Positions 23,301 to 63,618 are shown, numbered from the stretch's first letter. The stretch is DNA of 64,000 bases from Ascaris suum (GCA_013433145.1 CM024187.1:21668826-21732825); one strand, 5' to 3'. The notes: generated from the letters alone by a model not told the origin. Program-made: numbers and translations.

Positions 23301-26300
23301 CAGGAAATATCTTAACCGAACTTCCTTCCTACTTCTTATATTAATTAGGCAATCTTGCAATTGAACTCTTTTTACCTTTCGTCCCTCCTTCATCTTACTC
23401 CTATATGAATGAGTGATTCATTTATCTAGTCGTCACCCGTTATATTAAATCTGCGTTCACATTACATTAATGTGTAATCTAATGCCTTTTGTGTCTGCTG
23501 TATTACTGCGTAAACGCTTTGAAGATGTATGTATGATTGCGGCAGTTAAATTAGAAACGATGCGCACTCATTTGTTTAACCGGTCGTTCATGTCCGTAGA
23601 GCAGGAGCGTGCGGAGGATTTCTCCAGGGAAAGGGAAGAGGGAGGGAATGATTTTTTTAAAATCGATCGTAACTTAAGAAATGAGCGCATCAGGGGAGAC
23701 GCAGATATGTTTTTGAGAGTTTAGGGTAATTTTGATCGGGTGAAGTTACTCCCTTCGAAAAGTTTTTAATACTCATGCGCTTCCTAATAATTCCTCGCAA
23801 ACGCGCATTGGATACATCTAGGAACGACCTCGCCTCCGCCTTCGATGTTCGAAAAGAAAGATTAAGAGCTTCTTTCAGTAAGGTAGCCCTAAACACAAAA
23901 TGACATTAAAACTGAGGAAATGCTGCAAGTGGCATACAAATTAGGTAGGAATTTTAGGAAATATTGGTTGGTCAACAGCCAGTTAAGACTAGTATGTAGG
24001 GTTTCTTCGAGGAAATGCATAAGGTTGATCGAAGTTAGCTGATATCGTCTGATCGTCGAGATTAGCCATGTCAATAGAACGGCCATTTTATATCGTACAT
24101 CTCTGCCCGTCATAAAGTTGTTATGTTGTATAGCAGCATTGTGTTGTTACTTTTCTCATGGACGTTGGTTTGTTACGTGACAAGAGGAGGTGGAGAAGAG
24201 AGGGAGGAGAATTCTTCGAATAATTTTGCAATTGGCGAGGTAAGCATTCTCCCCCTCTACTTGTGCATGGGTATGCATTAAGGTTCTTTAAGTTGAAATG
24301 AGCCATGTTTGAAAGCACATTCGTTTCTCATTTTACTTGCGCAGTAACAGCCTTTCTGATGGCTTTGTTGATAAGTCGTTACAGCTTTTCACCTCCAGTA
24401 TATGAGCCTTTGTAGCCGACTTACGCGCCAATAATTTAGCAATAATTTCTGCAAAAACGCTGCAAATATAACGATGAACTGACTGTAAATATAAATACTA
24501 AACAATAAGAGCAGCACGAAATCAGTATTTCTCTGGGAATCTTCCCTTCGATTACTGTAGAATGGCCGTTCAGAATATACGCACCTAGAATAACACATCA
24601 CTTCTGTGGCATGTTACATCATTTTTCCTCGGTGACCTCGCATAGTTAGTCTAAATTCTTTGGATTTTTCTTGAAATTATTTCTTTGTTCTATATGAATG
24701 TGGGTCGATCATTCTTTCTGGAAAGGCTCTTGTTTGCTGCAGCTAAGGGAATAGTGTTTTCTTATTGATTTGTTTAATGAATTTGTGCTCTTGACTAAAA
24801 TGCTGCTGATGCGACAGCTTCCTGATTTGCATCTCTGAACGCCTCTTATATCATAGTGGATTCATCGTTTCCTTCAACTATCGAGTCCGTACGATTTATG
24901 AGGGAGTCTTCCGATCACCGACGCTGAACAAATCGGACGTCGTTAGGGCTGAAATTGTTGAACTTCATTTCATCACTAAATGCCACTTTTGAACAGTCGA
25001 CCGATAGGCAATGCACCCGGTCTCTCAGATAAGGGCGTGGACCTTGCTTTCTTGTTTATTTCAAATGAGCGACTTTCTTTAAGAAATGTCTGCTTCCGCC
25101 TCCATAGAGGTTAAAATTGAACCAATAGAATGATAATAAACCAAGAGGCTTCAACTTCTGTTGGGAAATTGACGTGTTTTCTATGAAGCCACAGGCCGAG
25201 CAGAAATAATCTGAAGTGGAGCGCAACGTCTCATTTGAACTTTTTGTTGTAACATTTTGAAGCGGATGAATGGCTTGATGGGTATAGATCATTCAGGCGG
25301 CCAATCTAACTTTGAGCCTTCTATGAAACGAAAAGTGAGACAAAAACAGTGGGGTAGTTCCAGCTTAATTAGTAATAAAACGTTTTTAGATTGATTTAGT
25401 GCCAACGCTAAGCGTTCTTCTCGATTCACCTATTCCATTTTCGAATGTTGGCGTTCTAGTGGATTGCTTCATTGCTCCTGAACTGCTTGAATGGGCGAAA
25501 AGCAGTAATGCTTGGCAGATGGTCCGTTATGCGCAAAGTGTCGTCGTAGAAATGCCACATATCGAGCCGCTTCTAAGAGTATTCGATTCCAATCCAGACA
25601 ATGTGACGAATCAACAAGAAACAATGCGTCAAATCCAGGCGATCTTTCGTGCTTCATGGACCAACTTCAACGTGGCTTTCATGCGCGTCGGGATCCTTTC
25701 ATTTCTAGACACCCTTCTGACGACGCTTAATGCCTTCTTCTCAAAAAGGTTCTCCTTTTTCTAATGTTCAGATGTATCAAACAAATTTAGGCGGTGCTTC
25801 AACCCTCCGTTAATGCGCTTACTTTCACTTCATTTTCCTTGGAGCTTTTTTTCCGATTTCTGTGTGTTTGGCTTTTCTGAAGGCTGCGCATTCGTCGGGA
25901 ATCGCACAAGAAATAAAGTGCCATAAATCAATAAAGCGCAAGCAAGTATGGAAATAAATTTGTCTTAATAGAAAGTGCAAAGTAAGTAAGTTTCTTGTCC
26001 TTCGCTCATTGAGCTCACTATATTCCTTGGCCACCAGACATTTTTTGCTTTATATGGCTAAGGGTAATACCCTATGCGGCAAAGTTCAGGTTGTAGCGGG
26101 ACGAACTTGTTCTCAAAAAATGCAAATCGAGATCTAACACAATCGAATGTAACTTAGCGTTCGATGGTAGCATTTTTTGAGGAAGTTATCTTGACGTAAA
26201 AACGCTTAGTGGAACAACGCCTTTCCTTTTCAGTGGCGTTTCACTGGGCTCGTTGGTGTTTCGTTCAGGGGTATTGTTCGTGCAATGTTCCGCCTATCTT

Positions 26301-29300
26301 GTAGCAGACGATGAGCGATATATTGCGGTGCTGGATGCATTGTTGTCTGTATCGTTGATTTGGCGTGCAGTTACTTCGCTCAGCGCCATGCTAGCACTGA
26401 ATTTCTCAGTGTTTCGTATCCTCACAGTGCTGATGTTGGTGGCGCATGCGCTTTCTTATTTCTCCAACAGTTACATTGTTTTTGAGTCGATCTCTGTTCG
26501 ATTTCTTGCGCAATCCGCCTTCGTCGTTGCGGTTCTTCACTCGGCATGTGCTAGGTAAGTTGTTTCTCCCTTTTCGTTCTATGCAATACTTTATTATGAG
26601 TATGAATTGGAAGGAGACATCCTTCACAATGTAAGTATAGTTGGAAGAGTGCGCTTTGCAAGAACGGCTATGTTATTGTGTTGTACAGGATGAGCTCTAT
26701 AGACGTCCATTAACATAATATCTTGTATAAGCCACCAGATCAGAACTTCTTATCCCTTCTCCCTCTCTCATCTCTCACGTATATTCTAGAATCACATTTG
26801 TAGGATTATGCGTAAACTCTAATTAAAGAGCGCTAGATTCTTACTTAACAATTTAGTGTTTGTATGTATCGTAATAGCTGACAACTATGAGAGAACAGAG
26901 AATGAGGTATAGATTTTTGATCATAGATAGGTGATTCGTTGAAGCAAATACAGAAGTTCCTTTGACATAAGCAGTTTAGATGACAGTATCGGAAATGACT
27001 CTCATTTTCCGACAAAACTCTTGCAGTAGTTTGAGGGCAGGGAGAGCTGGCGAATCAACTTCAGTGTTTTCGGTAATGAGGAGAATCTGTCGTCATTTGA
27101 ACATCAGCCCTTTCGTAAGCAAAACACTTGAATGGACTCGTACAAGCGAAAAGCCCAAGGTAAAATATATTTCAAGCGGCGGGTCGATATCGGAAATTTA
27201 GGATGAAAAAGTTGCAGGCGGCAGAAATAAGTAGAACTTCGCTTCAGAGTTGCAGTTTTTGCAACAGTTTACTTCAGCGTTACGATTCTCCAAGTTAAGC
27301 ATAAACTCGGAAGCTTTGTGTCAAATCAGCGTGAAAGTGCGTTTCACGAGGGGATCTAGGACATAAGTGGCCGTTGTACGTGTGAAGCGGCGACACATTT
27401 CCTTTCTTACGCTTATAGTCACTGGAGTGCGTGGTGTACAGCAGGATTGGCCTTCTGATGGTTGCCTTTTCATATTTTGCTAGTGGAGAGAAATAGCATC
27501 TTCGAGGGCGGTAGGAAGCAAGGAGGCATTGTTTGTTGCAGAGAGTGGAGTCCTCGCAAAAGTCTGTCGTCATTAGTGACGCTTATAGAGCACAGGATTG
27601 GCGTACGTCGTGTGCTGTTGATGTTCGTTGTTCTTACACTACTTCGCGGGGGCGTCATATGGGAAAGATGTCGTGAAGAACAGCAGAACGCATGCATTGC
27701 GACGCAGTTCTCTGTTCCGCTTACAAGACTTCCTTTCGGTTAGCGCCCAAATTTCCGTTAGATATATCCTTCGTAGTTTTTTCTTTTATTTCGTTGTTTT
27801 CCTTAAGTCCTGGAGCAGATGTATGAAACATTCTGTTATATGTTCGTTTGTTGCTCGATGGTACATCTTTCAGCTGCATCGCTTGAAAGAAAACATAATC
27901 AGAAGAAAACCATTTTGAAGGAGGGAAAGCATGATTTTCGGAGAATCTATCGCGTCATTTCCACTTTAATAGTGGCCCGATATGAAGATGTGAGGTCGTC
28001 GCAGAGAATCAAGTGAAGAAAGCACATCTGGAAGTTCCAATCTTGGGACTATAATCTCTATGATGACTATGCATGTGGATCGCCACTGTGACGGAACAGT
28101 GATTAACTGAGGATCAAGGCGAAGGATAGTCCACTTTTAACGATAGCGGTCGCCAGTGCACATCTGTCGTCAGTGAGCAGGCATTTCGCTTCAAGTGGGA
28201 AGGTGAAGGGGATGGATAAATGGGTACTGCGTGAACCGATCCATATAGAAGCAACGACGAATGATGGTTTGCGTCTGTAGTTGTGAGGAACAGAATTTTT
28301 TCGGGTGCTTTGTTTCTCTATAGCAGTTGCGAAGGAAGCTTTCAATGGATGAACAAACTTAAGCTCCCAAAACAAATGCTGAGGCCATCCTTGTGCCTCC
28401 TGAAAACTTTGGTAATAATATGGTGGTTATCAGAGGGGCTGGCATACCACTGGTTTCTTTTGCCTGTGCAGAGCATTACAGCAAAGTCCTGTAGCTGGAA
28501 ATCAGAAATATTGCACAAAAAAAAAATCACAGAAACTCGGCCTTTTTGCTGCAAGGAAACTTTTGATCCTTCTCCACGAAAAGGCCTGACTTCACACTGC
28601 GTTGCAAACACCGCAAAAGCTGAAGGACAAGGAGTATCACAGTGATTTGGCATAGGAATACGAAGAGATGGTCAGTTGGAGAATGAAGTTTGTGTCCTAG
28701 CGCGTACGGCTATGACTGTCGGGATAAAACGCAGTGAAATGTGGGATGCTGTATGCTGCATGTGACCGTTATAAGGGCATCCTCACCGATTGCCGGGATA
28801 TTGTATTGACTGAGAATTGCTGTTATTATTATTATTGTCATTGTTATCGTTATTATTATTGCTTTTATTTTTATTGCTATAATTATAGCGGTATTATTAG
28901 TGTTGTTTTTATTTATATAAACACTGCAATCGAACTACTTTACTACACTATTACTATTATTACTATTACTATTTAACGTCTGTTATTACTATTATTGTCA
29001 CTTTTTATCATTTAAGTCTATTGCTGTTATCACCGTTACCACTGTTATTGTTTTTGTTGTTGCCAAAATGCCTTATTCGCCTAACTGATGCAAATTGCCA
29101 TTTCTGTACTGTCATCCTTTAGGGTTTTACAAAACCATAGAAGATCCCAGAATATTAAAAAACCAAATTATAATGCAAACCGCTTTCAAAGATTTTATTG
29201 TGTTCCGGATCCCAGATTTCTTATTGTTTGTCGGTTATAAGATCTTCCACATGGAGAATATAAGTTTAAATTGTGATGGCCTCATTTTGCTTCTGTATGT

Positions 29301-32300
29301 TAAGTTTCTAGAGAGCTGTAAGTTTGAAATTCAAGCGCAAAAATGTTCAAGGGATGTGCGTAGGTGTAGAGCCTACTCGCCTTCCATTTTATTGTTTTTT
29401 TTAGTTGCCTTTGCTTAGTTACTCTTATCCTTTAAAGGCGATTGATTCAGTAAGTCTTGTTTTTAGGGATAATTTATCGATGAATAATTCGAATCTGAAC
29501 AATGAAAACCGTTGTTGTTTTGAGTAGATTTTTAGTCAGATGGGAAGAAAACGTGTAAATTCATCGAGTGTGTGCGGACTAAAACTTTCTCGAACATTTA
29601 CTTAGATAAAATAAGCTGTTTAGAGGCCTCTATTTCTTCGTATGTTCCAGAATTGTGCACATATCCGGTTCCATCTTGGTTGTCCTTCTCTTCCTCCTTG
29701 CTTCATTCAAGAGGGCCTTAGGTTTTTTTCTTATTATTTTTTCTTTTCTGAGTGAAGCATTTTAGAAGTTATTGGAACTTATTTTTTAATTGTCCAAACA
29801 GTGCCAACTTTCAGGGGCGGGTAAGGTGATTCGTTTTGTCTTTGGAGTATCGATGTTGTGTATAAGTTCGCTTATGACATACCGTATGCAACGTGAGCGA
29901 TCGCCAGAGATGGTCGCATCAAGTCTGATCTTTCCTGCGACGGTCGCTACGGTTGCAGTTTGGACTGCGCAATGGTTACCAGATAAAAGCGCAACGCAAT
30001 TCGCATCCTTCTCGTTGATTGCTGCACAGGTCCACCTTAACAGTAATGTAATGTTATGTAATTTGCGAGTTGTGTTAGCCTTCTGGCGAGAAGGCTACTG
30101 GTAATATTTAAAACCATGCAAAGATTCTCGGCTTCTTAAATTTTGGAGACAGAACGTAATAAAAGCTATCATGGCATTTTCCGTTATGGTAAGTAGAACT
30201 TATGAATGCATGAAATTCGCTAGATGAGAGCCAGCTGTGATCTTCGAATCGAAATTCGATTAGAGGAATTTGCTGTAAAATCATGCCATTGTTGTTCTTT
30301 AAACACATAAACGGGTAGAGTTTCCGAAATGAGCATAATAGAGCATATTATAGGTCTTTTCACCTGGTCTAGCAAATCAATTGTTTGTTTCATCCAACTA
30401 CTCGAAGTTGACTAAATTGTGCTTTAGGAGGATGTTTTACTCGAATTCTTAAGAAGTAAGCACACATTCGTGCATGCAACTGCAAGGGATAAACCTACCT
30501 ACTGCATTCTTTACCTTTTCATAAAATTGTCGCAATCCTTTTAATGGTGTGCCAGCACACCGACAACGCTTTTTATTGCTATGTGTGAAAAGTGCTTTGG
30601 TATGAAGATTGTCAGCAGTCTTTTATCAACAAACATCCTATTCGCATACTACATTCGCCTCATCACTAGATCCCTCCAATGCCTCCAGTTTCATAACCGA
30701 GAGATACACATATCTGGCTAGTTCAGATAGTATACGTATTGACGAGTGTGCGAATCGTGATGACGAGTGTTCGTGCTTTCCAATGCGCATCATTGAATGC
30801 GTTCGTGGGATGCGCGTTGGCGTTTATGGATACGTTGAGCTCGGCGCTTGTTCTTTTGCTTGGCGATGCACTTGCAATGAGCTTTTTCTGCATCACACTG
30901 ATCATCTACATCGTGTTACAACTTGTGCATGACGGTCAGTGTTTCATATTGCAGTTTGTGAAACTTCTTTGCATGGAATCCTTGCGGCATCCCTACAGAG
31001 TGCATGAGGAAGTATATTTGGAGGAGGATATGCGGTAAACGAATTGTTCTGTCAACGATAATTCTTATAACTTAGAGTTAGAGTGTCTTTCTTTTTGCCT
31101 TTTTACACTTGAAAGAAGGTACGATCTTGAGTTGTAGTTGGGTCAAATTAGAAATAGAACGGTACTATGTCATTAGGCCATTTTGAAGTGGAAATGAAGA
31201 CGAATACAACAGCCGAACGCAAAACACAGCAAAAAGGTCACAACAAAGGAAAGGAACATAGAGCTTTCCCACAACTCTTGGCCCTGTTGTGTTTCCTTTC
31301 GCTTATGACCTCATGCTAGGTCGTCGTCTTGACCACTATTGGAGTTTTCTTGCATCTTTCTGCGTTATAGCGCTACAGAAAGCATTATGCAACAGATGAC
31401 ATTTCGCATACTTTAAAAAAAACATTCCGGTTCTCTTCCCTCATCATTTTGCTACTGTTTAGATGCAGGTTAATTTATAGAAGTTTCCGTATTTCTTAGG
31501 CATCCCCTCCGTGTGTCGAACTGTTTATCTCGGTGTACTGCGTAATCTACTTCCGCTTCACGAGTAAACTGGCTTGAGCTGATATGGCTTCTTTTAGAGT
31601 ACCAGATGATGGTTGTGCTCACTTTGCTGTCATCGCATGGTTTCTTCGCGCTGTCGCATCAAGCCACCTTTTCAACGATTCCCTGGCAAGCGGCATTCAT
31701 TGGTGTTCCTGGAAATTTCGCATTTCAGTCGGTTCCCGCAGCACTTGTTGGCGCACATCTGTTTGCGTCGTATATTATCACGGTGGCCGCCCTTCCGCTT
31801 TCTCTAACATATTTCGGGATCGCAGTGCAATCGCGAAACGCACTTGCCCATCGCTCCTATATGCTGCTCATGTTTTCCGCGCTTTCTGTTCGTTTTTTTT
31901 TTCATTTTTATATTTGTTATCCAGGAGTCATGCATTGAAACGCAGTAAATCTCTCTGTATGGTTTAAATATTGATTCTTCTAAACACGGAGAAATGGCGA
32001 AACTTTTTCAACACGCTGAATGGGTTCCATGCGGCGGCTGTGCGTTTAAATTTCAGGTAGGTATAACTCTGATACCTTATATGTCGTCTATTATGACGGA
32101 GGTATTAGAGTAGAAGGGAATTCTTCTAGGAAATGATCAAAAGTAATGTTGGTCGAGGAGGCACTTAGAATATATTGCTCCAAGTTTCCAATGTTGCAGT
32201 AGTTGCAGCTTTCTCAAAGGTGTTTTAATTGCAGGTATTATGCACGTGTATGGCAGCCGTACTTCATAGACGCCATCTGATGGTGTGGAAGATCTTTGCG

Positions 32301-32417
32301 CCAAAATTCATCTTCGAAAGTATTTCGTTCTGTGTTGTATGTTCGTTCGTAGTAATAACGAATTTGATTTTCTGTTCACTGAATTCGCTCACCGTCTCGC
32401 TTCCGTTGCACAAATAA
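20340..32417 (+). CDS. GPI ethanolamine phosphate transferase 3 (PIG-O), 11 exons
   Basis: Exons: 20340-20655, 20882-21102, 21437-21506, 22399-22712, 25390-25748, 26234-26554, 29651-29721, 29815-30029, 30727-30934, 31598-31887, 32235-32417 (855 aa; every junction keeps phase). PIG-O adds ethanolamine phosphate to the third mannose of the GPI anchor precursor in the ER, forming the bridge to protein. Residues about 11-31 are the N-terminal membrane anchor. The lumenal catalytic domain shows DALRYDF (71-77), [10 protein letters not shown] (from 116), [15 protein letters not shown] (220-229) and [14 protein letters not shown] (266-279), which together mark the alkaline phosphatase-like fold. From about residue 400 on it is a series of membrane helices ending in the family signature [18 protein letters not shown]. 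Start: the ATG at 20340 sits just before the anchor; an in-frame ATG at 20283 is the alternative. The protein is shorter than the roughly 1,090-residue vertebrate form, mostly in the multi-pass part. Confidence 0.93.
20882..21102 (+). CDS. PIG-O exon 2: catalytic threonine region
   Basis: Encodes residues 106-179, including [20 protein letters not shown], the strongest PIG-O/PIG-N/PIG-G family signature, whose threonine cluster (119-121) holds the presumed nucleophile. GSNFAS and GDDTW follow. The acceptor TTTGCAG ends at 20881. The donor TCA|GTATTG at 21103 is weak, but it joins in phase to the next exon ([10 protein letters not shown]), matching the family order. Confidence 0.9.
22399..22712 (+). 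CDS. PIG-O exon 4: metal-binding motifs
   Basis: Encodes residues 203-307 with [14 protein letters not shown] and [15 protein letters not shown], the His/Asp metal ligands of this superfamily. All key residues are present. The acceptor is CCTTAAG, unusual in lacking CAG/TAG, but it is required by phase (G plus GG) and by the protein sequence ([10 protein letters not shown]). Confidence 0.9.
25749..30726 (+). other. PIG-O membrane-region introns and small exons
   Basis: Between the exons ending 25748 and starting 30727, three exons encode successive transmembrane helices: 26234-26554, 29651-29721 and 29815-30029. The 71-base exon 29651-29721 (helix [16 protein letters not shown]) is too short for a standalone frame, but it fits by phase (2 in, 1 out). 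It bridges HSACAR and GAGKVIRF. The 3.1 kb intron 26555-29650 contains minus-strand frames and a TTA-rich repeat, described separately. Confidence 0.7.
28821..29062. repeat. Degenerate TTA/TTG-rich low-complexity repeat
   Basis: Imperfect trinucleotide units such as TTATTATTATTG run across about 240 bases inside a PIG-O intron. The order is degenerate with interruptions, as in an old microsatellite. Confidence 0.7.
32235..32417 (+). CDS. PIG-O last exon: C-terminal family signature
   Basis: Encodes the final 60 residues, beginning [18 protein letters not shown]. The [17 protein letters not shown] segment is nearly invariant in PIG-O proteins. A last membrane helix and a short polar tail follow. 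Direct joining to the exon ending 31887 gives a helix-to-signature sequence like that of other PIG-O proteins, so no extra exon is needed between them. Confidence 0.92.
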   Translation, partial: VLCTCMAAVLHRRHLMVWKIFAPKFIFESISFCVVCSFVVITNLIFCSLNSLTVSLPLHK

Positions 32418-32418
32418 A
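32413..32418 (+). terminator. Candidate poly(A) signal overlapping the PIG-O stop codon
   Basis: AATAAA overlaps the TAA stop (32415-32417). No other AATAAA was noticed shortly downstream, so the 3' UTR may be extremely short, or a variant signal further on may be used. Confidence 0.35.
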
Positions 32419-32656
32419 TGCATTTACTAACCTTGTATCTTCAACTCTTCTGTCTTGCACCTAAAGTTCCGGCTGTTATAAGACCGAAACGGAGCGCAAT
32501 TTCTAGACTCTAAACAAGGAAGAGGAAGGTGAGACTAAAACTTTGGTCTGATGTCGTGTAAGGAAGAAATTTCCAGAAAAAGGGCGGTGGCTATGGAAGG
32601 GCATTCAAAACAGGAAGTGTGCCTGTAATGTAGAAATGGACTGGGCTTCGCAAAAT

Positions 32657-32714
32657 GGCTATAACTCAGTAGGCAGAGTGTTGTGCGCTCATTTGACAAC
32701 TTACGATTCGACCT
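32657..32714 (+). repeat. tRNA-derived SINE-like remnant
   Basis: TAACTCAGTAGG (32662-32673) resembles a Pol III A box with the D-arm pairing ACTC/GAGT. GATTCGACC (32705-32713) resembles a B box. The spacing of about 43 bases is tRNA-like. No full cloverleaf with a matching acceptor stem could be built, so this is not an active tRNA gene. Confidence 0.4.
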
Positions 32715-35519
32715 TCCGAGCACATTCGATCTCTGCTCGTCATATTGATATCAATATTCGTCTCCTTCCTTCGCATTCTATAAAATTGGTCGTAACCGTC
32801 AAAAGTTGCACAGTTTGAGACAAAAAAGTGGAAGTGTGTGCCAGCACGGAATTGACCAATAAGGGGAAGGGGGGGGGGTAATTTTTAGGGAGCAGGAGGG
32901 AGAGTAATGTTGTGGTGCGAGAAAGTTTCTCTTTAGAACGTTTATATTTGAGGGATGTAGTCGTTACTCGTTGTTTGCTATCAGAATCGTTGTATCCTTA
33001 TATAGTCACGTCTTTTTCAGTATCATTCTTCTCTCTTCTAAAGGGACGTTATTATTAGTTTGATGATACGAACTCGGTATCGAACTTGGAATTAGAATAG
33101 GATGGTGAGTATGTGCCCTCTCTCACGCCGACGGAACTTCAGTTGTACAACGGCGACGCACTCGACATTCGCTGAAGCTTGTGCAGAGTACATTTTGTTG
33201 TTGAAGACGGTAGTTTTAAATTTTGGAAATTTAATCGTGAATTCTCCGCTTAATCTAGACATTTTTTGTTGAGATAATAATGTCGCTTTTTCTTTCCTCC
33301 TAATTTTTGAAGAGGATTGGATTTTTCCTGTTGAACCTCGATTAGACCCTGATGTATTTGTCCAGCTGTGAATATAGTAAAATCAAACCAATTCTCACTT
33401 TTCTACCTGCTCCTCTCTTCCTCTTCGGCCAGCAGCTCGTTCTTCCCCTTTTTCCCGCAAAGCATTTGTTTTAACTACACCTTTAGGCTGGTTCATGCTT
33501 GTATGCTGACTACAATTACATAAGGACAAATGCGTTTTCTAGTCCTAAACTTTGATAGTATTAGCCTTGCAAGAAGTTGTTTTAGCGCCGATGATTCCGC
33601 GCTTTCTACTGGTGCCATAAAGCGCGAAAAACACTGCTCGTATTTTTCCAGCGATATTTTCCACGCATGCATAAATTCAAGTTTCAGTTTGGCTGAAAGA
33701 CCTCGAGTGATGAAGAGGTGGGACTAACGACAATATCCAGGGTTCATGTAAAACCTCAGAATTTTCACAAAGCTTATGATGTCCTATACTCGCTTTAGCG
33801 ATCACCTGATTGAAAACCATTCGAATGTGTAAATTGTTTTATGCAAATTTCGCATCCACCAACTGAAATACGCGTCAACACATAAGCACACATTGAACAG
33901 TTATAGAAATAGAAATCAAATTTCTTTTCAAAACCAAAAACTTTTCAGTATGCAAATTTTAACTCGAACAATTTCAATGAGAAACTTGAACATAGCTATT
34001 TTGTTGTCTTTTACTGCAAACAACTTCTACAGACGTCCGTAAATCAGGTTGTAGATCCTTGTAATCTGCCAATTTTTCTGGTTGCATGCTTTCTTGAAAG
34101 TATTCAGTATGGTGCATCACTCATACACTTAGGTCACCACAACTGAAATGTTCAATGTGAATCGTGGAGAAATGTAGAGAGCATAATATTTATATCGTAT
34201 AACGTTAATAAGTTTATAAACGAAATGAGATTAGTTCATAGGCGAAAGATGTTCGCGAGCTTAGCTAGTTGAAATTAGCACGTTTAATTTCTCACTTATT
34301 AGAATATTTGATTGGGGGGAAATTATTGTCTCATTTCGTTTTCAGAGATGAAAAACAGCCTTTCTTCTCTCATATAATTTTACGCATATAATCCTAGAAA
34401 TTCTTGTAACGTTGTGAAGTTTATCGTTCTCAATCGAATTTGTCGAACGGCTGTAGAGATGAGATTTAATGAAGTTCGAATTTATCTAGCATCGATGCAA
34501 AAATCTCAATAAATATGCAGGCATCATTAAACGCTTAATATTCTCTGATGTGAATAAGTTGATGCAGAAATCTCTTGCAAATAGATAATTGAATTTATGC
34601 GAGTGATATCGGCCTACTCGCTTATCGCTAAGCAACGATATTTTTCAGTATTTTATTCGTTCATTCGTCTGGAAAAATGATGCAAAATTTTGAGGATTAT
34701 TTAAAATTTGTTGGCTATAATTTTACGCAAAGTTTACTGGATTCTTCATACGCTTTGCTAAGATCGGCCATTGACAGGGGTCTTTTTTTTTTTTTTTTTT
34801 AAATCTGATTCGTAGACAGCTAACAGTAATTCACAGCTGAAAATAGGATGGATTAGAACCCGTTCTCCCATCTGTTTGTTGTTAGTTACTATGGGAAATG
34901 GAGTGTCCACCATAAAAAGGACGATCGTATTTGAACGTCGCGTGCAGTAGCGAAAACTTTTCGTTTTTCGGAATTGAAGTAACATGAGAGTTTCTGTTTG
35001 AACCGTCGACGCCATGCTTAATTATCGACGATTTTCCCTTCTTCCCACTTAAACGCCGTTATTGGTCTCATAAGCCTTTTCTCTACATCCCATTTGGAGA
35101 ACAGCATCGTTACCAACATAGTGCACTCATGTGCTATAATTAACTTCGCAGAGTGGATGATGAGTTCTTTACTTACCATGTTGCTCAGTTGACCCAAATG
35201 CTCCATCTGCACTGCACCAAATTTTTGCAAACATTCATCAGCTCACCATTTTAGCCAAAATTTTAGGGTCCAGTACTTTTTTCTTCATGATTCGACCAAA
35301 ATTCGAGCTGTACTCTGTCTGGGACGGTGTTTCGGTTCTTGGATCTGACTGAGAAAAAAACGTCGGAGGTTCTTCGTTCTTGTGGCATTTTTCTTCAAAA
35401 CATTTCACAAATTCTGACATTTGAGTGAAACCATCAGAGCTTTCAACTTCTTCCTGCTCTTTATTGCTATCTACTCACATCGTTTATTTAAGTTCCTCAC
35501 ATCTGCGGCCTTCTTAGTG

Positions 35520-36005
35520 GAGGCTGGAAGCGGAGCGGAGGAAGAGAAGAGGGGTTATGCCGGTCTGCAACTTCTATAGTTCTGAGCGAAATTCGATGCT
35601 CTTTTATCCTTTCAAAACTGCTTTCAAAAAATGTTTGGCGTGCTAGCTTCAGATCTGCATTGCTTTAAGGTGGTTATCTGGGAGCTAATGAAAAAGGTGT
35701 CGCGTTTGCTGTGGGAGTGAGGAGCCGCAAAGGAAGGCATTGAAATTGATGAATGCGATTTGGGTGCGGAATGGTGGTCCATTTTCCGAGGGCGGTGTGC
35801 ATCGATGAGCCGATGCTTTTGCACGGCAACTCAACTTGCAGCCGGCGGGGCTAGCTGCTTTCGGCCTAGCTGCGGCTCACGTATAACGCAGTTGAGGACA
35901 CTTATTGTGCGATTGTTCGGTATGCATGGAATATGAAGTGGCACATAATTTCGGCAGGCGGGCGCCCGGATCGATGCTGCCTCGTCGGCCATTAGCCCAC
36001 AAGAG
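35520..36005 (+). promoter_or_regulatory. Likely promoter region of the TIAM gene
   Basis: GC content rises in the last 400-500 bases before the TIAM ATG, with runs such as GCCGGCGGGGCTAGC near 35840. No clear TATA box was found. The location immediately upstream of exon 1 is the main argument. Confidence 0.3.
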
Positions 36006-63526
<27,521 letters not shown>

Positions 63527-63618
63527 GACAAAGTGAAGAAACGCACAAAACACAATTTGCTCAATATGATGTGCCACTTAAAGAGCAAACTGTTCGGTTG
63601 TGCAGTGCGCTCCATTCC

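Larger units (their letters stand above)
32418..36005. other. Intergenic spacer between PIG-O and the TIAM gene
   Basis: About 3.6 kb, mostly AT-rich. It holds a tRNA-derived SINE-like scrap at 32657-32714, a 56-codon + frame at 33102-33272 with no recognisable domain, and a more GC-rich 3' end from about 35520 that probably contains the TIAM promoter. Confidence 0.5.

Noticed and set aside
30609..30726. Upstream part of the + frame before PIG-O exon 9
   Set aside because: The frame differs from the membrane-helix frame, and the acceptor GTTCAG at 30726 gives an exact phase-0 join to the previous exon.
31960..32057. Possible extra PIG-O exon ending TTTCAG|GTAGGT
   Set aside because: No upstream acceptor gives an open, in-phase exon, while direct joining of 31887 to 32235 gives the expected helix plus HRRHLMVWK signature.
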